Source: an uncultured Bacteroidales bacterium (lineage in GTDB: Bacteria > Bacteroidota > Bacteroidia > Bacteroidales > Marinilabiliaceae). Taken from it: a DNA stretch of 8,844 nt. The DNA is taken from assembly GCA_937892255.1 (NCBI GenBank), contig CALAUL010000018.1, positions 1-8,844 on the forward strand, given 5' to 3'. The notes beneath the pieces are model-generated. The model worked only from the letters and a program-made list of their open reading frames with translations. It had not been told where the DNA came from and did no database searches. Shown one piece after another: positions 1 to 5,183 of the stretch; positions within the stretch are counted from its first letter, which is position 1, and every line of letters starts with the position of its first letter. Made by a program: the position numbers and the translations under genes.

Positions 1-2
1 TC

Positions 3-1910
3 ATGGAGCTCAACGTTGCTAAGAAGGGTGCACCTATACAGCCTACTATGTACGGTCTCTTCTTTGAAGATATCAACTACGCAGCCGACGGTGGTCTCTA
101 TGCCGAAATGATAAAAAACCGCTCTTTCGAGTTCCCTCAGTCTTTCATGGGTTGGGACATCTTTGGCAAGGTAGAACTACGAACTGACGAAGCCCCATTC
201 GAACGCAATCCTCACTATGTACGTCTCTCTCCAGCAGGACACGAACACAAGCACACTGGCTTACAGAACGAAGGTTTCTTCGGTGTATCGACAAAGAAAG
301 GAGAGCAATATCGCTTCTCTGTTTGGGCAAGAGTACCACAAGGCGGTAAAAGCTCTATAACAGTTGAGTTTGTCAACACCGCTTCGATGGGTGAAAACCA
401 ATGTTACTCACGTGCTAAAGTAGAGTTTGACGGCAAAGAGTGGAAGAAATACACTGTTGTCCTTGACGGCAAAGAAGACCTCATCAAAGGCAAACTACGT
501 ATCTTCCTCACTTCAAGCAATGCCGTTGACCTTGAGCACATATCACTCTTCCCTGTCAACACATTCAAGGGACGCGAAAACGGACTACGTGCCGACCTTG
601 CTCAGGCACTATGCGACATTAAGCCAGGCGTATTTCGTTTCCCTGGTGGCTGTATAGTAGAAGGCACAGACCTTAACAGCCGTTACCAATGGAAAAACAG
701 TGTTGGCCCAGTAGAGAATCGTCCTCTCAACGAAAATCGTTGGCACTACACATTCTCTCACCGCCTCTATCCTGACTACTTCCAGTCTTACGGCTTAGGC
801 TTCTATGAGTTCTTCCTACTATCTGAAGATATGGGTGCAGAACCACTACCTGTCCTATCTGTAGGTCTCGCTTGTCAATTCCAAAACAAAGAGGCTCACG
901 CTCATGTACCTGTTGACAACCTTCAGGAATACATACAAGATGCTCTTGACCTTATTGAGTTTGCCAACGGTTCTACTGACACCAAATGGGGAAAAATACG
1001 CGCTGACATGGGTCACCCAGAACCATTCAACATGAAGTTCATCGGTATCGGCAACGAACAGTGGGGACCTGAATACCCTGAACGTCTTGCACCATTCATC
1101 GACGCTATACGTAAGGCATATCCAGAAATCAAAATAATCGGTTCGTCAGGTCCAGATAGCGAAGGTAAGCAGTTTGATTATCTATGGCCAGAAATGAAAC
1201 GTCTAAAAGCTGACCTCGTAGATGAGCACTTCTATCGTCCTGAATCTTGGTTCCTTGCACAGGGCAATCGCTACGACAACTATGACCGCAAAGGACCGAA
1301 AGTATTTGCTGGTGAATATGCTTGTCATGGCAAAGGGAAGAAGTGGAATCACTTCAACGCCTCACTACTTGAAGCCGCATTCATGACCAATATCGAACGC
1401 AATGCTGACATAGTTCACATGGCTACTTATGCACCACTATTCGCTCACGTTGAAGGTTGGCAGTGGCGCCCTGATATGATATGGTTTGACAATCACTCTT
1501 CTGTCAAGACATGTAGCTACTACGTACAGCAACTCTACTCTCACAACATGGGAACAAACACAGCTACATTGACCATGAACAAGAAGCCAGTAGCAGGCAA
1601 CGATGACCAGAATGGTCTCTTCGCAAGTGCTGTCTTTGATAGCAAAGATGGTTCGTACATCATCAAGATAGCTAACGTTGGTACTGAAGCTCAAGACGTG
1701 GTAGTCAACTTCAAGGGACTTAAGAAAGGTAAGAAACTTACTAAGTGTACCCTTACATCACTCCACTCTGACAATCCTGTAGCAGACAACACTGTAGGCA
1801 ATACAGACGTTGTCCTTCCAAAGACAGAGACAGTAGAAGTTAGCGGACAAGCACTCAATGTCAAAGTGCCAGCTGCTACATTCTGTGTTTATCGCGTAAA
1901 TATAGAATAA
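3..1910 (+). CDS. GH51 alpha-L-arabinofuranosidase, 5' end outside window
   Basis: Retaining arabinofuranosidase that removes terminal alpha-L-arabinofuranosyl groups from arabinan, arabinoxylan or arabinogalactan. The 635 visible residues begin near the mature N-terminus: PIQPTMYGLFFEDINYAADG (residues 11-30) is the typical opening of the Bacteroidetes GH51 catalytic unit. A carbohydrate-binding-like beta-sandwich insert lies at about 65-185, the (beta/alpha)8 barrel at about 190-480, and a C-terminal beta-sandwich after that. GIGNEQWG carries the acid/base Glu352 and FAGEYACH the nucleophile Glu438. The Met codon at 3 is probably internal: family members have an export signal before this point, so the gene very likely continues upstream and the protein would be periplasmic or surface exposed. 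The stop is TAA at 1908, followed by a terminator. Family assignment is secure from the motifs; exact substrate linkage is not visible. Confidence 0.95.
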   Translation: MELNVAKKGAPIQPTMYGLFFEDINYAADGGLYAEMIKNRSFEFPQSFMGWDIFGKVELRTDEAPFERNPHYVRLSPAGHEHKHTGLQNEGFFGVSTKKGEQYRFSVWARVPQGGKSSITVEFVNTASMGENQCYSRAKVEFDGKEWKKYTVVLDGKEDLIKGKLRIFLTSSNAVDLEHISLFPVNTFKGRENGLRADLAQALCDIKPGVFRFPGGCIVEGTDLNSRYQWKNSVGPVENRPLNENRWHYTFSHRLYPDYFQSYGLGFYEFFLLSEDMGAEPLPVLSVGLACQFQNKEAHAHVPVDNLQEYIQDALDLIEFANGSTDTKWGKIRADMGHPEPFNMKFIGIGNEQWGPEYPERLAPFIDAIRKAYPEIKIIGSSGPDSEGKQFDYLWPEMKRLKADLVDEHFYRPESWFLAQGNRYDNYDRKGPKVFAGEYACHGKGKKWNHFNASLLEAAFMTNIERNADIVHMATYAPLFAHVEGWQWRPDMIWFDNHSSVKTCSYYVQQLYSHNMGTNTATLTMNKKPVAGNDDQNGLFASAVFDSKDGSYIIKIANVGTEAQDVVVNFKGLKKGKKLTKCTLTSLHSDNPVADNTVGNTDVVLPKTETVEVSGQALNVKVPAATFCVYRVNIE

Positions 1911-1938
1911 TACTTCATACACACATATTTGTTTGTTT

Positions 1939-1970
1939 AGGCTATGCCACTTCTGTGGCATAGCCTTTAT
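1939..1970 (+). terminator. Intrinsic terminator of the GH51 gene
   Basis: A perfect 12-bp stem (1939-1950 with 1955-1966, arms AGGCTATGCCAC and GTGGCATAGCCT) closes a TTCT loop. The closing T of the stem and the following TTAT give a short T-rich tail. It lies 28 bases after the GH51 stop codon. The T tract is short, but the stem is strong. Confidence 0.85.
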
Positions 1971-1991
1971 CATTTGATGCTACAACAAGTC

Positions 1992-2083
1992 CCACACCTC
2001 TTTATAGTCAGCCAAACACCCTCAAATACTATAAGCTCCAGTTCTCTTTATCAAGAGTCATACACCCTCAAATACTATAAGCT
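1992..2083. repeat. 46-bp tandem duplication, two copies
   Basis: Copy A is 1992-2037 and copy B is 2038-2083, directly adjacent. By hand alignment they match at 37 of 46 positions without gaps, and the last 22 bases (2016-2037 and 2062-2083) are identical. Both contain CTCTTTAT and end in ATACTATAAGCT. No gene overlaps them. They lie just before the 23-bp array; 46 is twice 23, but I see no convincing sequence relation between the two repeats. Confidence 0.8.
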
Positions 2084-2084
2084 A

Positions 2085-2300
2085 AGCGACCCGTATCTGT
2101 ATTACCACGGTATCCGTATTCGTACTGCCACGGTATCCGTATTCGTACCGCCACGGTATCCGTATTCGTACCGCCACGGTATCCGTATCCGTACCGCCAC
2201 GGTATCCGTATCCGTACCGCCACGGCATCCGTATTCGTACCGCCACGGTATCCGTATTCGTACCGCCACGGTATCCGTATCTATACCGCCACGGGTCGCT
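2085..2300. repeat. 10-bp inverted repeat framing the 23-bp array
   Basis: AGCGACCCGT at 2085-2094 and its exact reverse complement ACGGGTCGCT at 2291-2300 sit at the two edges of the array. Beyond them pairing stops (A opposite A). I see no clear target-site duplication outside them, so a mobile-element origin is unproven. Confidence 0.6.
2091..2294. repeat. 23-bp tandem repeat array, about nine units
   Basis: Eight full units start with CCACGG at 2105, 2128, 2151, 2174, 2197, 2220, 2243 and 2266. A degenerate partial unit precedes them (from about 2091) and a partial one follows (2289-2294). Each unit is CCACG followed by three related hexamers of the GTAYYS type (GTATCC, GTATTC, GTACCG). 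Differences among full units are all transitions, mostly C/T. TACCG at the end of one unit and CGGTA of the next can form a 5-bp hairpin with loop CCA. Because 23 is not a multiple of 3, a reading frame cycles through all three unit frames, and the consensus has no stop in any of six frames. The ORFs this creates on both strands are not credible genes. Confidence 0.95.
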
Positions 2301-2501
2301 AAGTAAGTAATCATCACGTCGCATTGACTCTAAACCAAAGAACGCTTATCTTATCACTCATAAGGCTCAACGACTTACTACACAACGAATATCGTTCGTC
2401 ATTAGCACCAAGTACGAAGTCATAGTCAACAAAGACAAGACCTTCCCCTCCATCACGTTTCACTTATACTAAGCAGACAACACATCTCACCTACAAACAT
2501 C
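2301..2501. other. Intergenic stretch with no recognisable feature
   Basis: This lies between the repeat array and the minus-strand terminator. No plausible reading frame or promoter was seen. The only structure is a small hairpin, AACGA-ATA-TCGTT, near 2383-2395. Confidence 0.5.
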
Positions 2502-2535
2502 AAAATAGGGCTCGTCTCCATCAAGACGAACCCTA
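2502..2535 (-). terminator. Intrinsic terminator of the SusD remnant
   Basis: On the minus strand the stem 2535-2524 with 2517-2506 (TAGGGTTCGTCT and AGACGAGCCCTA) closes a 6-base loop and is followed by TTTT. The single plus-strand mismatch becomes a G-U pair in minus-strand RNA, which fixes the direction. It lies 39 bases after the susD stop codon. Confidence 0.85.
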
Positions 2536-2574
2536 CCAACTTTATGCGCTGTTGACAGCTATTATATAGAACTA

Positions 2575-3294
2575 CTAATATCCCGGGTTTTGATATGCAT
2601 CTTTCTCTGCGTCTGTCATCTCCATACCATCAAGCTGTGCCTCCTGTGGTATTGGACGCAAATAATGGTGTTTCTGTATGTTACGCTTGAAAGTTTGTTT
2701 ACCATGTTCGTTGCTATTCACACCGCCCATTTCATACTCACCTGCTATCTCTTCCCACATCTGAGTACGAACGAGGTCGAACCAACGAAGACCTTCACCG
2801 AAGAACTCACGAGAACGTTCATCAAGGATATACTTAACGTCTATCGTTGCTGGTGTTGCTGCTACCATAGCTGCGCTATAGTCCAAATCAACAGCCTTAT
2901 CTTCAGCATTGCTATAGTTCCACTTACCTGCACGTGAACGAAGTACATTTACAAGTTCACGAGCACTCTTTTCACCTGTTGCACCCTTAACAGCAGCCTC
3001 AGCAGCAATGAGATAGAGTTCAGAGAACTTCATGATACTTACAGGACGTACGTTACCTGCACTCTCACCGATACCATTAGGATTGCCATTAGCAATGTAT
3101 GGACCGAGTTTCCAAATACTTGGGTATATCTGACGAGTGAGGTCACTTGGGTTGATAACATACTCCTTATAGTCAGCATGTATACCACCACCAATATTTG
3201 TCTTCTGTGAAGCCTCACTTGCATAGTCTATACCCTCAATATCTTCGTTCAAGATACGGAACGCAGGCTCTCCACGCTTGATAGTTCGTTTTAA
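2575..3294 (-). pseudogene. RagB/SusD outer-membrane lipoprotein, C-terminal remnant
   Basis: SusD proteins are surface lipoproteins that bind glycans and form the lid of the TonB-dependent SusC channel. This frame gives about 240 residues; the family usually has 500-650. Clear C-terminal SusD signatures remain: KFSELYLIAAEAAVKG, NVLRSRAGKW, ILDERSREFFGEGLRWFDLVR (split over about 3040-2780), HHYLRPIPQEAQ, and the ending QNPGY before TAG at 2575-2577. Upstream the frame hits TAA at 3295-3297 after LKRTIKRGEPAFRIL, with no Met codon in a sensible place; TTG at 3252 is only a formal start. The lipoprotein signal and about 300-400 N-terminal residues are missing, and no susC lies upstream. The 3' end and terminator are intact, so a deletion is more likely than gradual decay. 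Family call is strong; pseudogene status depends on the sequence being correctly assembled. Confidence 0.85.
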
Positions 3295-3648
3295 TTAAGG
3301 TTAAAAAATTAGATTGGTTTTACCCAGTATTATATCGAAAAATCGACCTTGCAAAGCCGTAGTATATTTTTGAAAAATCAAAACTTAATTTAAACACATG
3401 TAACGATAATTGCTATTTTTGTAACACTAACAGTAGTCCAACACACTCCTCTATAGTTTTAGTATGTATTCTAATATACACTTTCTACACTCAGCAATAA
3501 ATTACACCACAAATTTACAACAAAATCACATCTCATACCTCCACAAAGAAATACTAAAAGCATCACCCCAAAACACACGAAGAACAACCATCCCCGACTT
3601 TATCTCCATACAAAAACATCATTTTCTATATCATCAAACAGAAAGCAT
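3295..3648 (-). other. Gene-free stretch, probable leader/promoter region of the lost susC-susD locus
   Basis: No credible gene on either strand. On the minus strand the region runs from a terminator (3649) to the susD breakpoint, as an intergenic region plus 5' leader would. The last bases before the break (AACCTTAATTAAAACGAAC, minus strand, about 3302-3284) resemble leaders placed just before Bacteroidetes susC start codons; that resemblance is a recollection, not an alignment. A -7-like box TAAATTTG lies at 3517-3510 but lacks a TTTG at the right spacing. The part near 3480-3640 is strikingly poor in G on the plus strand. Confidence 0.4.
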
Positions 3649-3682
3649 AAAAAAGGGCCTGCACCAATCACTATGCAGACCC
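3649..3682 (-). terminator. Intrinsic terminator of the candidate small RNA
   Basis: Minus-strand stem GGGUCUGCA (3682-3674) with UGCAGGCCC (3663-3655), 9 bp including one U-G pair, loop of 10 bases, then six U (3654-3649). This is the strongest minus-strand terminator in the window and has no intact protein gene close upstream; the nearest stop codon in that direction is at 4243. Confidence 0.85.
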
Positions 3683-3833
3683 ACACGGTTACTCAATCAC
3701 GATGTAACTCTCAGCTATAAAATAGCCATGGTTATTAAGGTTGCGGCAATCACTGCCACACTACCTTACACAATTATGCCCTATGCAAAATAGAACACTA
3801 AGGTAAATGGTATTTTATTTGTGTATAATCACT
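3649..3833 (-). ncRNA. Candidate structured small RNA, about 180 nt, with GUGAUU in or at hairpin loops
   Basis: A transcript is bounded by a consensus promoter (3868-3837) and a U6 terminator. Read on the minus strand it holds: GUGAUU near the 5' end (3832-3827); ACACAA (3824-3819) able to pair with UUGUGU (3773-3768); hairpin 1 with UAAGGU (3768-3763) on ACCUUA (3741-3736) and GUGGCA on UGCCGC, loop GUGAU (3753-3749); a small GCUAU/AUAGC hairpin near 3725-3713; hairpin 3 with GUUAC (3708-3704) on GUAAC (3692-3688), whose 11-base loop contains GUGAUU; and the terminator hairpin, whose loop also contains GUGAUU. Stems of hairpin 1 and the terminator use G-U pairs that work only in minus-strand RNA. 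No ATG-initiated frame of useful length fits. I do not recognise it as 6S, tmRNA, SRP or RNase P RNA. Role unknown; a sponge or multi-site antisense RNA fits the repeated loops. Confidence 0.6.
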
Positions 3834-3836
3834 TGT

Positions 3837-3868
3837 CAAACTTAATAAGTCAATACTTTCAAAACAAA
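3837..3868 (-). promoter_or_regulatory. Consensus sigma-ABfr-type promoter of the candidate small RNA
   Basis: Minus strand: TTTG at 3868-3865, 20 bases, then TAAGTTTG at 3844-3837. This matches the Bacteroides consensus (TTTG, 19-21 bases, TAnnTTTG) at every fixed base and in spacing. Transcription would start near 3833-3829. It is the only promoter in the window for which I found both elements at correct spacing. Confidence 0.75.
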
Positions 3869-3885
3869 ACTTCGCCCCCCCGAAG
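3861..3885 (-). terminator. Possible weak terminator with G-run loop
   Basis: Minus strand: CTTCG (3885-3881) pairs with CGAAG (3874-3870) around six G, followed by TTTTGTTTT. The stem is only 5 bp. It may end transcripts coming from the gene at 4243-4608, and its T tract overlaps the -33 element of the small-RNA promoter. The run of seven C on the plus strand stands out in a very AT-rich region. Confidence 0.35.
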
Positions 3886-4242
3886 AAATTATTTAGAAAC
3901 GAATTATCTCATTCAACTATCAGCATTTCAACAATGCAAATATTGCTATTAAATCACTAATAAATTTTATAATTTTGTATCAAAAGCTTTAAAAATAAAG
4001 CAATAAAAGCTTCAAAACACAGCAATACAAGTATAAACTTTATCGCAAAAAATCGAAATTATTAGAAGCTGTTTAAATTATATTTCGAACATATTTGAGA
4101 GAAGTTTTTGATTATATTTTAATTCACTCTTTTGCAAATATATCATAATTTTGCTTCATTTTCTTTTAAATTCATAATACTACATCATTTTCTCTTGTCA
4201 TCGGTTGTCCAAATTGTAAACCATGTCAGATTGGACATAGCT
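3886..4242. other. AT-rich stretch without a recognisable gene
   Basis: Strongly AT-rich with short low-complexity runs. I see only a small hairpin, GCTTTA-AAAA-TAAAGC (3986-4001), and two isolated plus-strand TAATTTTG boxes (3970-3977, 4146-4153) with no TTTG at the right spacing and no gene behind them. It probably serves as 3' untranslated and spacer DNA after the gene at 4243-4608. Confidence 0.5.
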
Positions 4243-4608
4243 TTACAACTCGAATCTTCTAAATCGCTCAAACTGAAATACAACTTCTTTATTTGTACCC
4301 ATTGCATCTGTCTTGACTATTCGTTTTGTTGTTGAAGCCAAACAAACAACTCCATTACGGAGCAAAAGCGCAACCAATGCAAATGAAAATGTCATTTCTC
4401 CCATCAAGTGAACAAACACCTCCCTTCCTTCTGATAGTTTCATAATACGTTGAAAGTATTCTTCAACTAATTCCTTTATATATGTCTCATCTCCAGTTTC
4501 GTCAATTACCGGAAAAGGCAAATCCACGATTTCGCCATATACTTCTGCAGCAGCTTTCTGTTTTTCACACCATCGAGACGATGGATGGTTGGTAAGGTTG
4601 ATTAGCAT
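4243..4608 (-). CDS. Small conserved protein, tentatively Csx15/Csx20-like CRISPR-accessory type
   Basis: A 121-residue soluble protein with no signal or membrane segment. It opens with a hydrophobic strand ending in an Asn-His-Pro turn (LINLTNHPSSRW, residues 2-13), then YGEIVDLPFP (24-33), a helix at about 40-58, a second strand and motif VFVHLMGEMTFSFALVALL (64-82), and a third strand VVCLASTTKR (87-96). This strand, short motif, helix order suggests a small Rossmann-like fold. The opening and central Gly motif remind me of the short Csx15/Csx20 proteins associated with type III CRISPR cyclic-oligoadenylate signalling, but no CRISPR array or cas gene is in the window and I cannot align it. 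Start ATG at 4608 is chosen because the conserved-looking strand begins at residue 2. A -7-like TATTTTTG lies 35-42 bases upstream. It stands alone. That it is a real gene is likely; its function is not established. Confidence 0.75.
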   Translation of the reverse strand: MLINLTNHPSSRWCEKQKAAAEVYGEIVDLPFPVIDETGDETYIKELVEEYFQRIMKLSEGREVFVHLMGEMTFSFALVALLLRNGVVCLASTTKRIVKTDAMGTNKEVVFQFERFRRFEL

Positions 4609-4642
4609 GATAAATTGGGTTTTACATTAAACAACAGCACTC

Positions 4643-4650
4643 CAAAAATA
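4643..4650 (-). promoter_or_regulatory. Possible -7 box for the 121-aa gene
   Basis: Minus strand TATTTTTG (4650-4643) fits TAnnTTTG and would give a leader of about 28 bases before the ATG at 4608. No TTTG lies 19-21 bases upstream; instead a degenerate copy of the 16-bp repeat (4654-4669) is immediately upstream. Confidence 0.4.
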
Positions 4651-4653
4651 TTA

Positions 4654-4669
4654 ATACATTTTTCAATAT
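4654..4669. repeat. Isolated degenerate copy of the 16-bp repeat
   Basis: ATACATTTTTCAATAT differs by one base from the 16-bp core ATACACTTTTCAATAT of the 33-bp-spaced array at 4943-5059. It lies 45 bases upstream of the start of the 121-aa gene and is not in phase with the array (291 bases from its first copy). Confidence 0.7.
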
Positions 4670-4702
4670 TGTTTATTATATTATTAGTACTCATAGGTTT
4701 CC

Positions 4703-4944
4703 TTACAGAACGCTCAACGACATATAGAAATCATTGGTAGTGTGAACTTCTTTAAAAAGTTTTGCACCTTCTTCATCTTCTACAAAATTCAGTCTACAAA
4801 ATTAACATACTGACGTTTGGCAACTTCTCTTATTATATAAGACTTGCCTATCTGTCTAGCTCATTCCAACAATAAAATCTTATCAGAATCTGACCTTAAA
4901 TGCTCCTCTATATAACTTTCAATTTTCCTATATAACATACCCAT
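4703..4944 (-). pseudogene. Truncated AAA ATPase (AAA_14/DUF4143-type) fragment
   Basis: From ATG at 4944 the minus strand reads MGMLYRKIESYIEEHLRS, DSDKILLLE, then TGA at 4861-4863, then ARQIGKSYIIREVAKRQYV. The stop replaces the first Gly of the Walker A motif G-A-R-Q-I-G-K-S, a one-base GGA to TGA change. Near 4792 one base is missing; after that shift the reading continues as LNFVEDEEGAKLFKEV and HTTNDFYMSLSVL until TAA at 4703-4705. The pattern is that of the abundant Bacteroidetes ATP-binding proteins with an N-terminal AAA_14 domain and C-terminal DUF4143, usually about 400 residues. Only about 80 codons remain, with one nonsense and one frameshift mutation, so it is dead. The family match is from memory of its N-terminal pattern. 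The repeat array at 4943-5059 abuts the start codon. Confidence 0.8.
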
Positions 4945-5059
4945 ATACACTTTTCAATATGATTTCCACTCTCAAACATACACTTTTCAATATAAAATCA
5001 CGCTAATAATATACACTTTTCAATATGTTTTAGCTTGTAAAATATACACTTTTCAACAC
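4943..5059. repeat. Four 18-bp repeats at exact 33-bp spacing
   Basis: AYATACACTTTTCAATAT begins at 4943, 4976, 5009 and 5042; the first three copies match this consensus throughout and the fourth has two changes at its 3' end (CAACAC). The 15-base spacers are unrelated to each other. On the minus strand the core reads ATATTGAAAAGTGTAT, and the first copy overlaps the start codon of the ATPase pseudogene, so the array fills its upstream region. The second copy creates TATGTTTG (4980-4973), a possible -7 box. Spacers are too short for CRISPR. Regular spacing of about three helical turns suggests cooperative protein binding. Confidence 0.9.
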
Positions 5060-5183
5060 AACTCCTCCTCTAATATCCTCTCTATTTGCCCAACATAATA
5101 TATCATTATAGTTTTACTCTTATTTACAACTATCGTCTTATTGTCAACTCTCTTCTTTTATCTGATGCTATAGATAAGCTCTC
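5060..5183. other. Short gap downstream of the SpoIID gene
   Basis: No convincing terminator for the operon to the right. The best candidate is a weak minus-strand hairpin, TTATCT with AGATAA around an 8-base loop (about 5178-5159), without a following T tract. Confidence 0.4.

Noticed and set aside
1944..2324. Open frames on both strands across the 23-bp array as genes for repeat proteins
   Set aside because: They exist only because the unit lacks stops in six frames; flanking parts have no coding character, and the frames overlap on opposite strands.
2575..3252. Functional short SusD protein starting at TTG 3252
   Set aside because: It would lack the lipoprotein signal and most of the fold; the frame continues upstream with SusD-like residues to a stop, so it is a remnant.
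3510..3517. Promoter of the lost PUL at the minus-strand TAAATTTG box
   Set aside because: The nearest upstream TTTG is 26 bases away instead of 19-21, so the assignment is not safe.
3692..3760. Minus-strand peptide tail ending NNHGYFIAESYIVIE as the remnant of a protein gene before the terminator
   Set aside because: Only 23 codons between two stops, no start codon, and the same bases form stem-loops with G-U pairs specific to the RNA, so a non-coding RNA explains them better.
3464..3793. Plus-strand frame of 109 codons
   Set aside because: It runs antisense through the terminator and small RNA, has A/C-rich low-complexity composition and resembles no family I know.
3649..3833. 6S, tmRNA, SRP or RNase P RNA identity for the small RNA
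   Set aside because: The length suits 6S, but I find no long closing stem with a central bubble; the others lack their recognisable conserved segments.
3970..4153. Two plus-strand TAATTTTG boxes as promoters
   Set aside because: No -33 element at correct spacing and no plus-strand gene follows; such boxes are common by chance in AT-rich DNA.
4943..5059. CRISPR array
   Set aside because: Repeats of 18 bp with 15-bp spacers are far too short, and there are no cas genes in the window.
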